Shown one piece after another: positions 8,220-16,554 of a stretch of 64,000 bases of DNA. Below the pieces are notes generated by a model. It did not search any database. It saw only the letters and a list, made by a program, of their open reading frames with translations, and was not told the origin of the DNA. The stretch lies in contig NZ_KZ614149.1 of assembly GCF_002886255.1 (NCBI RefSeq), positions 2,418,001-2,482,000 of the forward strand. Direction: 5' to 3'. The position numbers and the translations under genes are program-made. Within the stretch, counting starts at the first letter, position 1, and each line of letters starts with the position of its first letter. The DNA is from Alteribacillus bidgolensis. Its GTDB lineage: Bacteria; Bacillota; Bacilli; Bacillales; Marinococcaceae.

Positions 8220-8246
8220 ATATCGGTTAAACGAGAGAAATATTTA
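8220..8246 (-). promoter_or_regulatory. SigD promoter of flaG
   Basis: TAAA (8246-8243), 15-base spacer, ACCGATAT (8227-8220) on the minus strand, about 35 bases before the flaG start. Confidence 0.82.
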
Positions 8247-8251
8247 GATTA

Positions 8252-8488
8252 TTATGTATTTTTAATGGAAATCGCCCGTTCCCGTACCATTTTACGAATA
8301 CGGTTAATCGATACCCCGGTGGCATGACTTGTTTCGATCATTGTCGCCTCATGGGTTCCTTTTACATACTGCCTCACCTTGATATAATCCTCCCGATAGC
8401 TCGGAAAACAATCCGCACATAAGCCCGCCCCCATATTAGGCGTCAGTTTTCCGCAATTATCACACCAAACTTTATGATTTCCCTTCAT
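8252..8488 (-). CDS. Short YvyF-like protein (78 aa)
   Basis: The protein resembles the N-terminal part of YvyF-type flagellar-operon proteins. A zinc-ribbon-like Cys cluster (WCDNCGKLTP...LCADCF) is followed by a helical HTH-like segment (IETSHATGVSINRIRKMVRE). The full-length yvyF of the com/flg operon is at 17482-17907, so this is a paralogue that lacks the second Cys cluster and charged tail. RBS AAGGAGTTAGG fits the ATG at 8488. Role unknown; a regulatory or accessory motility function is plausible. Confidence 0.75.
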   Translation of the reverse strand: MKGNHKVWCDNCGKLTPNMGAGLCADCFPSYREDYIKVRQYVKGTHEATMIETSHATGVSINRIRKMVRERAISIKNT

Positions 8489-8539
8489 GATCCTAACTCC
8501 TTCAAAAGCCTTCCCCGAAACGGAGAAGTGGAGTGCTTC

Positions 8540-8762
8540 TTAAACAGAAAAATCGACAGAACTGCCTTTGTGCGGTTCAGCCGCTTGTTGAACAGCTTTC
8601 GCACCAGAAGAGTCCAGCATTTTGTCCACAAATTCTCCTTGCTTTTCCCCTGTTTCCATCGCTTGCTTCATCACAGACATACTAGTGCTGCTTGACCTGG
8701 CCCTGGCTCGAGATTCTGTGCCAGACTAGGCGTTCCTTCTAAGCTAGAGCCTCTATATTGAT
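8540..8762 (-). pseudogene. YjfB-family motility protein remnant
   Basis: Right behind hag, the text NIEALA (8759 downward, preceded by ATC instead of ATG), then SQGQVKQH, then SVMKQAMETGEKQGEFVDKM and SGAKAVQQAAEPHKGSSVDFSV reads as a YjfB-like small motility protein. The first two segments share a frame broken by a TAG at 8739-8741, and the third is in another frame. Lost start, in-frame stop and frameshift mark it as a pseudogene; a 46-residue piece could still start at ATG 8680. YjfB-like genes often accompany motility genes in Bacillaceae. Confidence 0.6.
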
Positions 8763-8770
8763 TACTACTA

Positions 8771-10033
8771 TTATCCGAGCAATTGTAGTACAGATTGTGG
8801 TTGTTGGTTTGCTTGAGCAAGCATGGACTGAGAAGCTTGGGAAAGAATGTTTGAACGAGTCATTTCCATCATTTCCGCAGCCATGTCAACGTCACGGATA
8901 CGAGATTCCGCAGCTGATAAGTTCTCAGAAGAGTTGTCTAAGTTAGAGATCGTGTGTTCTAAACGGTTTTGAGTAGCACCAAGACTGGAACGTTGTGCAG
9001 AAACAGTTTCAATTGCATCATTTATTTTAGTGGTAGCAGCGTCAGCAGCTTTTTGAGATGAAATATCAATACCCCCAACATCAAATTCATCACCATCTGT
9101 TAAAGATACAGAGAATGTCACAAGAGTGTCTGTACCGTCTAACGATGTAAAGGTTGTACCATTACCCTTAGCAATGGTATTACCACTATCGTCCTTTAAC
9201 GCACTATCTGCTGAATCATACGTATAAGCCCCAGCTTCTAAACCATCATTAGTGACTGTACCCTCTGCAGTAGCCGTACCAGAATCAATTTTTACAGTAC
9301 CTGAATTAACGTCTTCATTAAATGTTAATGTATCATCACCAGTTGAAGCTACGAAATTTTTACCAACACCGTCATCACTAGTTGCTACTGTAACACCATC
9401 CTTATTAACAAGATCAAATTCGCCTGCAGTATCACTCTCTTGAACTGAATACGTCCCATCAGCAATGTCAGTATTAGTATCACCATTATCTGTTACAGCT
9501 GCTGTTTGCTCAATTTTTACATCGCCAGCCATTTCTAAGCTATACCCACGCATATCATCAATAGATAGGCTTAAGTTCTGACCTTCATTAGCACCAATTT
9601 GGAATTTTCCTTCAAAACCACCATCTAATAGATTTTGAGTGTTGAATTCTGTATTATCTCCAATTCGGCTTAACTCTTGAGACAACTGGTCCACTTCTTT
9701 TTGTAGTTCTTCACGGTCGACAGCTACATTTGTGTCATTGGCAGACTGAACGGAAAGTTCACGCATACGTTGAAGAATAGAGTGTGATTCATCAAGTGCA
9801 CCTTCTGCAGTTTGAATCATGGAAATACCATCTTGTGCGTTACGGCTTGCTTGATCTAAACCATTAATTTGTGCACGCATCTTCTCAGAGATTGCAAGAC
9901 CGGCTGCATCGTCCCCAGCTTTGTTAATACGCATACCTGAAGATAGTTTCTCCATTGAAGATTGCATGTTGTTTTGGTTAATACCCATTTGACGATGGGT
10001 GTTCAACGCCGGGATATTATTGTTAATAATCAT
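8771..10033 (-). CDS. hag: Flagellin
   Basis: The 420-residue filament subunit has conserved D0/D1 segments at both ends (N-terminus INNNIPALNT..., C-terminus with ESRIRDVDMAAEMMEM and ending VLQLLG). Between them lies a variable middle of about 150 residues (about 170-325) rich in Asp, Thr and Gly. The middle looks like two copies of one module (GTYSVQESDTAGEFDLV... and GAYTYDSADSALKDD...). RBS AAGGAGG lies 9 bases before the ATG. The leader carries a SigD promoter and a CsrA-type hairpin, and csrA-fliW follow 2 kb away, so the Hag-FliW-CsrA homeostasis loop is probably kept. It is exported through the flagellar secretion channel. Confidence 0.97.
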   Translation of the reverse strand: MIINNNIPALNTHRQMGINQNNMQSSMEKLSSGMRINKAGDDAAGLAISEKMRAQINGLDQASRNAQDGISMIQTAEGALDESHSILQRMRELSVQSANDTNVAVDREELQKEVDQLSQELSRIGDNTEFNTQNLLDGGFEGKFQIGANEGQNLSLSIDDMRGYSLEMAGDVKIEQTAAVTDNGDTNTDIADGTYSVQESDTAGEFDLVNKDGVTVATSDDGVGKNFVASTGDDTLTFNEDVNSGTVKIDSGTATAEGTVTNDGLEAGAYTYDSADSALKDDSGNTIAKGNGTTFTSLDGTDTLVTFSVSLTDGDEFDVGGIDISSQKAADAATTKINDAIETVSAQRSSLGATQNRLEHTISNLDNSSENLSAAESRIRDVDMAAEMMEMTRSNILSQASQSMLAQANQQPQSVLQLLG

Positions 10034-10043
10034 ACTAAAAATT

Positions 10044-10087
10044 CCTCCTTGAATGTATGTTTTACGTTCCGGTCCACGTCCTTGTGG
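10044..10087 (-). promoter_or_regulatory. CsrA binding sites in the hag leader
   Basis: On the minus strand a small hairpin CCAC-AAGGAC-GTGG (10087-10074) presents GGA in its loop and contains ACAAGGACGT, a close match to the CsrA consensus ACANGGANGT. A second GGA-containing site overlaps the Shine-Dalgarno sequence AAGGAGG (10050-10044). The two-site layout is that of the B. subtilis hag leader, where CsrA represses translation until FliW removes it. Confidence 0.75.
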
Positions 10088-10162
10088 GTGAAACGTTCGT
10101 ATGTTTTTGGATATACCTGCAATCCTGTCGGCCGCCAGGGTGGTTTATCCTTTACATTTCTA

Positions 10163-10189
10163 ATATCGGAGGATGGAGATGATTTGTTA
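10163..10189 (-). promoter_or_regulatory. SigD promoter of hag
   Basis: TAAC (10189-10186), 15-base spacer, TCCGATAT (10170-10163) on the minus strand. The leader to the hag start is about 125 bases. The remaining gap to 10551 is T-rich on the plus strand and holds no recognised gene. Confidence 0.72.
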
Positions 10190-10551
10190 AGTCTTTTTGC
10201 GTATTTCTTTTGGTAGATTTATAGATTTTTCTTTTTTCCTTTGCTTATTAGCTCAGTGGGGACTTTTTTTGAGTTCAGGCGTTCTTTTTTGGTTTCGGGA
10301 ATCTTTTTGTTTGTCTGTTCCTTTTTGTCTTTTGTTAAAATTGTTGTCTTATCTTTTCAATCTTTTTACATATTTTTACAAAACATTTACTATTCTTTGT
10401 TTTTTTCTTGTGTATAATGAGGTCGATGAGTCTTTCTTACTTTTTTCACGAAAAATAAAAAGTGTTCACGGGTACATTTGCGCAGTTCTTCTGCACTTTT
10501 GATAAGGAAGGCTTTAAGGTAAGTTAATATTCTTAATGAGGGGGCTTTTTT

Positions 10552-11034
10552 GTGACAAGTTTTGCTTTTAGCGATAATTACTTGATTTCACCTAATACGA
10601 TGGCCGTTTCTCCGTTTTTTGAAGAAGGGGGACAAAGCAGAATCTATGAGCGGAATAGAGACATTATGGTTGTTGGGGAGTCGGCGATGAACATTATATC
10701 AGAAGGATGTTTGCTTGGGGGAGCAAGTTATGATGGGCGAAGAGATGCAGTGAAATATCGAACGGACTTAAAATGTAAACTTCCTGTTCCCATGAACGTA
10801 TTAAAGAGAATAGGGGCGATGCCGACCCATTCCCCGCGCACCGAGGAATGTCACTGGCTCTTTCCTTATCACATCAAGTCTATCAACCCTGATCATGATA
10901 CAAAATTTCACTCGGAAGTTGTATTTCTGGACGGACAAACCTTGCGTGTTAATGTTTCTCCGTATAGTTTAAAGCTGCAGAAAATGAGAGCAACAGAAGC
11001 TTTTTCGATCTTTTTTTATGAAGATGCCCGGTAA
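10552..11034 (+). CDS. comK: ComK family competence regulator
   Basis: ComK activates DNA-uptake genes by binding AT-rich ComK boxes. The 160-residue product matches the family at GGASYDGRRDA (compare the ComK GSSYAGRK region), the LPVPM(N)...PTHSPRTEECHWLFPYHI segment with conserved Cys-x-Trp, and the FLDGQTLRVNVSPYSLKLQKMRA segment. It is shorter than B. subtilis ComK (192 residues), mainly at the C-terminus, where the MecA-binding tail lies. A GTG start is used after GAGGGGG. Its likely targets comFA and comFC, 8 kb away, both carry frameshifts. Confidence 0.8.
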   Translation: MTSFAFSDNYLISPNTMAVSPFFEEGGQSRIYERNRDIMVVGESAMNIISEGCLLGGASYDGRRDAVKYRTDLKCKLPVPMNVLKRIGAMPTHSPRTEECHWLFPYHIKSINPDHDTKFHSEVVFLDGQTLRVNVSPYSLKLQKMRATEAFSIFFYEDAR

Positions 11035-11039
11035 TGGTA

Positions 11040-11074
11040 AAGCTGATCTGTGTTTTATGTTTACAGATCAGCTT
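11040..11074. terminator. Convergent terminator between comK and the LuxR gene
   Basis: A perfect 12-base stem AAGCTGATCTGT/ACAGATCAGCTT, six bases past the comK stop and 12 bases past the LuxR-regulator stop on the other strand. The T-runs are weak on both sides. Confidence 0.65.
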
Positions 11075-11085
11075 CCAGCTTTTCA

Positions 11086-11784
11086 CTATGAAATCTTAAC
11101 CCATCCTTCTTCAATCGCTCGTTTTATCGTGTGGGTGCGGTCATTTGCTTTCATTTTTTTCGTCAGATGGCTGACATGGTTGTTTACTGTAGCCACTGCG
11201 AGAAAGCATTCTTCTGCGATTTTGCGGTTGCTTTTTCCTTCGAGAATTTTTTCTAATATGCGTACTTCAGCGTCGGACAAAGTATTTCTTGCTTTTTCCA
11301 TATCCAATTCAAGTTCCTTTGCTGGTTCGAGTACTTCCTGTTTATGAAGGGATCGGTATCTCTGAATCAAGTGAGGCTGGAACATCGGATCAATATAGAC
11401 AAGAAAGGACTGTGAGCGCTGAAAATGATCCAGCCATTTTTTCCGCTCGCGATCGGCCGCTAGAATAATAGATACTTCTTTATGAATGAGTTCATCTAAA
11501 AGGTCCGCTTCCCCGCTTGGCAAATTGATCCCTAAGCGGAAGTAGCAATTGATGTTTTGCAGCTGATCGACCTTGTCGTATACCGTTTCTTTATCACACT
11601 GTGCATAATAAATGGTATCTTTTTTTAAACCATCTTCAAACAGTGTGAAAACCTGGGAGGGTTCTGCTGCGATGACCGTTTTGCCAATCGCCTCTCCCGC
11701 TTCTTCTAATAGACCATTTCCTTCCATATCCAAAAAAAGCGTGGGAAGTCTGTTCCCTGCATCCTTATGATGAGTTTTTGGCAT
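11086..11784 (-). CDS. LuxR-type transcriptional regulator
   Basis: 232 residues. The C-terminal ~65 residues are a LuxR/GerE helix-turn-helix (LSDAEVRILEKILEGKSNRKIAEECFLAVATVNNHVSHL), ending in a DegU-like IEEGWVKIS. The N-terminal 155 residues do not show the receiver phosphorylation Asp and Lys in their usual settings. They contain conserved-looking hydrophobic strands and an LDMEGNGLL start, so this is either a pseudo-receiver or an unrelated sensing domain, as in CsgD-like regulators. It sits between csrA and comK/hag, which suggests a role in motility or competence decisions. RBS GGAGGAAT precedes the ATG at 11784. Confidence 0.8.
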   Translation of the reverse strand: MPKTHHKDAGNRLPTLFLDMEGNGLLEEAGEAIGKTVIAAEPSQVFTLFEDGLKKDTIYYAQCDKETVYDKVDQLQNINCYFRLGINLPSGEADLLDELIHKEVSIILAADRERKKWLDHFQRSQSFLVYIDPMFQPHLIQRYRSLHKQEVLEPAKELELDMEKARNTLSDAEVRILEKILEGKSNRKIAEECFLAVATVNNHVSHLTKKMKANDRTHTIKRAIEEGWVKIS

Positions 11785-12126
11785 TATGTATTCCTCCTGA
11801 AGTGACCTGAAAGTGTAGTTCTCGTCATAAGCGTTTTCTTCTCTTTACACTTTCACCACGCTACCCTTTATCTCTTTTTCTCTCTATTTATCTCCATAGG
11901 GCTACCCTTTATAATTTTAGTTATCTTTCTAAATCTTACCTGTAACTGAAAAAATAGGCAAGGAACAAGAGTACCTCTTGAATATAGTGAATTTTCCGTT
12001 CATTTTAATAGACTTAATTCTATAGTCCTAATTATAGAAATTTTGCCCACCAAAGAATTTATTTATTTAGAATATTTTATACTTTTTATAGGTCTTAAGA
12101 CCAAAAAATAATCATTTGTTTCTTTT
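11785..12126. other. Intergenic region between csrA and the LuxR regulator
   Basis: AT-rich, no gene seen. On the minus strand it has a direct repeat ATAAAGGGTAGC (around 11910 and 11881) about 29 bases apart upstream of the LuxR gene, and a 12-base palindrome GGTCTTAAGACC near 12091-12102. These could be regulator or sigma-factor sites but match nothing I can name. Confidence 0.4.
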
Positions 12127-12360
12127 TTAATTTTTTTTCATTTGCTGGGACAATTTTTCTAATATGTCCAGGCTACCTGCTCCTACCGCTGCATTATTTT
12201 CCTTTTGGATATCGAGATAGATTTCTTTTCGGTGAATATCAATGTGCTTCGGTGCTTCGATCCCAATTTTCACTTGTTCGCCGTCTACTGCGATGATCTT
12301 CATTTCAATATCATCGCCGATTTGGATCGATTCATTGGTTTTCCGGGTTAGTACTAACAT
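12127..12360 (-). CDS. csrA: Translational regulator CsrA
   Basis: 77 residues with the full CsrA core: MLVLTRKTNESIQIGDDIEMKIIAV, then VKIGIEAPKHIDIHRKEIY with the RNA-binding Arg at about 44. CsrA binds GGA motifs in hag mRNA and is antagonised by FliW. The start codon overlaps the fliW stop (TAATG), so the two are translationally coupled. The C-terminal tail (about residues 52-77) matches the extension used by Bacillus CsrA for FliW contact. Confidence 0.96.
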   Translation of the reverse strand: MLVLTRKTNESIQIGDDIEMKIIAVDGEQVKIGIEAPKHIDIHRKEIYLDIQKENNAAVGAGSLDILEKLSQQMKKN

Positions 12361-12821
12361 TAGCGGCCTCCCTTCTCGTTCTCGGCAGTTTGGGCTTGCT
12401 GCGGGAAAAGAGAGTGTTTCGTTTGATAGTCCGACTCGGTTAAAACAAATTGCTTGCCCTTGTTCTTGGACGCATTCAGAACGATTGGCGCCTGCAGGTT
12501 GGCGGTCGTTTTGTTAAACGGCTCTTCTAGTGTTAATACGGAAAAAATCGCCACATCCTCTTCTTTTTCAATGGCCAGCTGTTCAAGTACGCTATCTGAT
12601 AATTTGACCTGGTAATCATTGAAAAAATGAAAAGGATTGGCGACCACAAATGCTAATTCCGGATTATTTACGGATTGAAGGATAAAAAAGATGTTGTCAT
12701 TGCTAAAAGGAAGCAGCACAAATGCTGTTTCTTCTTCAAAAGCTGGCAGTCCTTGCTCAAATTGATAAATCTCTTCTTGCTGTATGTCGACTTCGCCAAG
12801 GTGTTTTGTTTGCAGTTTCAC
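12360..12821 (-). CDS. fliW: Flagellar assembly factor FliW
   Basis: 153 residues of the FliW family: LGEVDIQQEEIYQFEQGLPAFEEETAFVLL at the N-terminus and VLTLEEPFNKTTANLQAPIVLNASKNKGKQFVL near residue 100-130. FliW binds either flagellin or CsrA and so couples flagellin secretion to hag translation. A GTG start is used behind AAAGGAGGAG. The gene lies 27 bases after the yviE stop, in the flg operon. Confidence 0.95.
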   Translation of the reverse strand: MKLQTKHLGEVDIQQEEIYQFEQGLPAFEEETAFVLLPFSNDNIFFILQSVNNPELAFVVANPFHFFNDYQVKLSDSVLEQLAIEKEEDVAIFSVLTLEEPFNKTTANLQAPIVLNASKNKGKQFVLTESDYQTKHSLFPQQAQTAENEKGGR

Positions 12822-12848
12822 AGGTGGTGGCTCCTCCTTTATGTATAG

Positions 12849-13438
12849 TTATAACGTACGGTTCACTTGTTCTCCGCTCACATGAAATTGAATGCTGGGT
12901 TTTTGTTTTAAATAATGCTTAATCTCCCAGCGCGGAATGTTTATTTCCGGGTCATTTTTTTGTACGTTAATCTCTGTTTCTGCTCGTTCGACTTGAAACG
13001 AGAGATCGCCTGGTGCTACGTCAAACTTTACTTTGAAAGCATTTTCTGGTGTAAAGCCGAATTCGGTTTGTTTTTCTATCAGCTTGCCGTTTTCTTTTGC
13101 AATCGCAGCTTGGCTTTTCCGCCTCCGCCATTGTTTTCTATCGCCTTAAGCTGTTCGCCTTCTCGTGCTTTTTTGGCCGTATATTCCGTTGCGGTTTGGT
13201 TTGCTTTTTGCGCAAATTGCTTCGTTTTCTGCAGAGGAGAAATCAAATTCGCATCTGCAAAGGCTTCGGATTGATCAATATTCACTTTCGCCGCTTTCGT
13301 AGAAATTTCAACGGTGTCGGTGAGATTTTGGTTTATCTCGGTATCTGCCGGGGGCTGGCTGATTTCGAACGGCGGTCTTGATGATTTTATTCCAAGTTCT
13401 GCGTTAGTTGTTGTAATTTCTACGATTGGCATGTTCAT
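12849..13438 (-). pseudogene. yviE: YviE (DUF6470) flagellar-operon protein, frameshifted
   Basis: The first frame runs from ATG 13438 to a TGA at 13079 (119 residues: VEITTTNAELGIKSSRPPFEIS..., AIENNGGGG). From about 13110 the family text continues in another frame: KSQAAIAKENGKLIEKQTEFGF, then NDPEINIPRWEIKHYLKQKPSI, ending at TAA 12849. One indel in the GGCGGAGGCGGAAAA stretch at about 13110-13125 explains the break. The restored protein would be about 195 residues, the normal YviE size. The break is next to a short A-run, so a sequence error is possible. Function of YviE is unknown; it is kept between flgL and fliW in many Bacillaceae. Confidence 0.8.
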
Positions 13439-13492
13439 TAGCAGCCCCCCTTAGGCAGTTTTGTTTAAGGTTGAAGTATTTTTCATTTGTTT

Positions 13493-14632
13493 TTATCGTA
13501 AAAAGTCCATTAATGTTGGCTGTATAATACGAGCTCCAGCACCCAGTGCAGCACGGTGTACATTTTCCTGGCTCATGAGATCAATCATTACTTTTTCCAT
13601 ATCCGCGTCTTCATTATCAGAAAGAATGCGTTCTGCGATCACTTCCTGATTACTTAAGCGGTCATCAATCATTTCGACCCGGTTTAAACGCGCTCCTATT
13701 TCTGCACGCTCGTTGACCATGCTGTCAATGTGAGTGTCGATCATATCAATAAATTCCGTGAGCACTTTTCCATCAGAATCCGGATCTTCTAATGCTTGTT
13801 CGAGCCGTTTCATGTCACCAAACAGCGCACTGTTAAAAACGTTTTGCGGCTTGGAGTTTACGGGAATATTAACCCCTTTTAACAGCTCAATTTCCACGTC
13901 GCCTGTATTAGTCGATACGGCGTCATTTCTGGAAAGGACGATATCATTTTTTTCCAGATTGTCCTCTACTTCTTCCGTATTGGAATGAGTAATACTTTCT
14001 ATTTGACTATCCTCATTTGTTCCATCATACGTGAGTCCCATTGTTTCTCCGTTTCCATTTTCAAATACAGCAGTATTTCCATCTGTTTCAGAAAATTGAT
14101 AAACGCTGCCCTCATACGCAATTTGGTGCTTTAACAGCTCTTGTTCGTCCAATGTTGATAAACCGTCTGGGTCAAGCTGAAAATAATCATCATTTACTGG
14201 GACTCTGGTTGTATTGGAGCCGTTAAAAATATATTTGTTATTTGATTTCGTGTTCGCCATAGATACGAGGTGCTCAAATAGCTGGGATACCTCTTTAGCA
14301 ATATTGGAGCGCTGGCCTTCTTCATACGAATCATTCGCCGCTTGTGTGGTTAATTCGCGCACACGCTGCAAAGCCTGGGTTGATTTATCGAGAGCTTCAT
14401 CGGTTGACTCCATCCAATTAAAGACTTCGCTTGAATTCCGCTGAAACTGTTCGACCTCGACCGTCTGCGTACGGTAGCGCATCCCGTTCATCGCCACCAC
14501 CGGGGCCTCGGAAGCACGTGAAATTTTTTTCCCGGTAGATAGCTGATCCTGCAGTTTTCCTAAATGATCATAGCTTTGACTTAAGTGGCGGAGCGAGTTA
14601 TGGGCCAGCATCGATTGGGTTACCCGCATCAT
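13493..14632 (-). CDS. flgL: Flagellar hook-associated protein 3
   Basis: FlgL joins hook and filament. The 379 residues include the flagellin-like N-terminal coil (MRVTQSMLAHNSLRHLSQSYDHLGKLQDQLSTGKKI) and the C-terminal MSQENVHRAALGAGARIIQPTLMDFLR. The middle is acidic and longer than in B. subtilis (298 residues). RBS GAAGGTG precedes the ATG pair at 14632. It follows flgK by 29 bases, in operon. Confidence 0.95.
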   Translation of the reverse strand: MMRVTQSMLAHNSLRHLSQSYDHLGKLQDQLSTGKKISRASEAPVVAMNGMRYRTQTVEVEQFQRNSSEVFNWMESTDEALDKSTQALQRVRELTTQAANDSYEEGQRSNIAKEVSQLFEHLVSMANTKSNNKYIFNGSNTTRVPVNDDYFQLDPDGLSTLDEQELLKHQIAYEGSVYQFSETDGNTAVFENGNGETMGLTYDGTNEDSQIESITHSNTEEVEDNLEKNDIVLSRNDAVSTNTGDVEIELLKGVNIPVNSKPQNVFNSALFGDMKRLEQALEDPDSDGKVLTEFIDMIDTHIDSMVNERAEIGARLNRVEMIDDRLSNQEVIAERILSDNEDADMEKVMIDLMSQENVHRAALGAGARIIQPTLMDFLR

Positions 14633-14661
14633 TTTTCACCTTCCATTCCGATATATTCTAT

Positions 14662-16530
14662 CTACCTTCCAACAACACCCATGTTGTTAATAATACGATC
14701 CAGCATTTCATCAATCATTGTAATGTTTCGTGCGGAGGCATTGTACGCATGCTGAAACTGGATCATGTTGGTCATTTCTTCATCGAGAGAAACACTGCTT
14801 ACTTCTTGACGGCGGTTATTCACGTTTTCACGCAAGTTATCGGTATTGTGCATTTTCTGCTGGGCTTCATCGGTGTCCACCGCCATTTCCCCAATTACTC
14901 CCTGGTAGTAGCTTTGCACATTGGTTGTGCTTTCGCCGTCAAAATCGAGGTTCGCATCTTTTACATTAGCGAGATTCAGGGCATTGGAGCCGTCTCCCGC
15001 AAACGCTTGTGGTCCGGTTCCATTGATAATCGGTTCGTCATAAGACCAAACTGTTCCGTCTTCTGGATCGTCGAGGCCTTCCACATTGATGGTCAAACCA
15101 TCTACTGTTTCTGAACCTTCTTCTATATCTTCCCATTGTTCTGCTTCGTCTGTCCCCACTAAAGAATATTGCCAGCCATCCTCATCAGTATATCGGACCT
15201 GCAGTTCTTTTGGTCCATCTTCCTCATACTTGCCAGAAAGCGTCGGGCCTGCCTGGTCTTGACTTCCTTCTTTCACCGTCAGTGTCAATTCAGTTGGAGA
15301 GGAAGCGGCTATGTTGTCTAAGTCCTCTTCTATGTCTTCATGTACTTGAAGAGCGCTGGCATATCCTTTTTGTTCTTCTGTTCCATCGAAAGCGAAAAAT
15401 GGAATCGAGCTGCCTTTTTCTCCGCTGTTTATGTCACGTAAATTCCAGCCGCTCTCATGGACCTCATTAAATTTATCTGTAAACGTTTTGACCATGTTAT
15501 CGAGGTCGTCAATTAATCCTGGATAGGTTCCTTTCGTTGTGTCATCTTCTTCTGTTTGATATCCAAAAGATTCTACGAGCGCTTTTAACTTCCCTGGAGA
15601 CTGCAGGAAGGAGACATCAGGTGAATCGTCTTCTTCTACCAGCTCCTCGCCGTTATCGGCATACCAATCAAATGATGCGCTCGAAATATACGTGTGCTGG
15701 CCGTCCTCTTCATCTTCTAAGCTGAGCTCTTTGAAGTCTTTATTTTCGCCGTCTACTAGGGTTGTGAGGCGGTTGCCTTCTTCATCGGTCATGAATACAT
15801 TGACCGTGCCTTCTGCCGCATCAAGGGCGTGGCCTTTTGTTTCATTTCGCTGTACGTCAATGTTTACTAAACTGGAAATTTCATCCAGGAGACGGCCGCG
15901 TTCATCATACATATCATTTGGCATTTGTTTGTGCGGCTCGACACGGCCGATCTCTTTGTTTACATCATTAATTTGGCTTAGGATCGAATTGATTTGGCTT
16001 GCGGTTGTTTTCAGCTCTTCTCCTACATCTTTTTTATTCGATTGCAGAGAGTCTGACACGTAATTAAATGTTTCCGCTAGAGCCATGCCGCGCTGGCGCA
16101 CAACAGAGCGGGCCCCGGAATCTTCTGGGTTCACCGATAAATCCTGCAGCGCATTCCAAAATTCATCCATCGTCGTCGCAATGCCTTCCTTTGATGGCTC
16201 GTTCATCAAGTCTTCTATTCTTTCTAACGAATCGTAACGTGTTTCCCAGTAACTGGCCTGCGCATTTTCGCCGCGGTATTGAATATCAAGATAGTTTTCC
16301 CGTACGCGTTGAATAAAGTCCGCTTCTACCCCGGTCCCGATTTGTCCGGGCGTCCGCGGAGCGTTCCTTGCTGCATTCGGATATGGCTCTGTCTGCGCAA
16401 AGTTCACGCGCTGGCGGGTGTAGCCTTCTGTATTAGCGTTTGAAATATTGTGACCGGTTGTATGCAATGCGGCTTGCTGCGTATTCATGCCGCGCCGCGC
16501 TGTTTCTAGTCCATGAAAAGTAGAAGACAT
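14662..16530 (-). CDS. flgK: Flagellar hook-associated protein 1
   Basis: The 622-residue protein starts with the rod/hook motif (HGLETARRGMNTQQAALHTTGHNISNANTEGY), followed by the FlgK helical domain. It ends with MIQFQHAYNASARNITMIDEMLDRIINNMG. It is about 115 residues longer than B. subtilis FlgK because of an acidic insertion in the exposed middle (about residues 280-480, many Glu/Asp/Gly), consistent with an extracellular protein of a salt- or alkali-loving organism. RBS GGAGGAGAAGCC. Coding frame is intact. Confidence 0.96.
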   Translation of the reverse strand: MSSTFHGLETARRGMNTQQAALHTTGHNISNANTEGYTRQRVNFAQTEPYPNAARNAPRTPGQIGTGVEADFIQRVRENYLDIQYRGENAQASYWETRYDSLERIEDLMNEPSKEGIATTMDEFWNALQDLSVNPEDSGARSVVRQRGMALAETFNYVSDSLQSNKKDVGEELKTTASQINSILSQINDVNKEIGRVEPHKQMPNDMYDERGRLLDEISSLVNIDVQRNETKGHALDAAEGTVNVFMTDEEGNRLTTLVDGENKDFKELSLEDEEDGQHTYISSASFDWYADNGEELVEEDDSPDVSFLQSPGKLKALVESFGYQTEEDDTTKGTYPGLIDDLDNMVKTFTDKFNEVHESGWNLRDINSGEKGSSIPFFAFDGTEEQKGYASALQVHEDIEEDLDNIAASSPTELTLTVKEGSQDQAGPTLSGKYEEDGPKELQVRYTDEDGWQYSLVGTDEAEQWEDIEEGSETVDGLTINVEGLDDPEDGTVWSYDEPIINGTGPQAFAGDGSNALNLANVKDANLDFDGESTTNVQSYYQGVIGEMAVDTDEAQQKMHNTDNLRENVNNRRQEVSSVSLDEEMTNMIQFQHAYNASARNITMIDEMLDRIINNMGVVGR

Positions 16531-16554
16531 GGCTTCTCCTCCTGTTTCGTATTT

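Noticed and set aside
12091..12102. GGTCTTAAGACC palindrome as csrA terminator
   Set aside because: It is not followed by a T-run on the minus strand and lies 25 bases past the stop; kept only as a noted palindrome.
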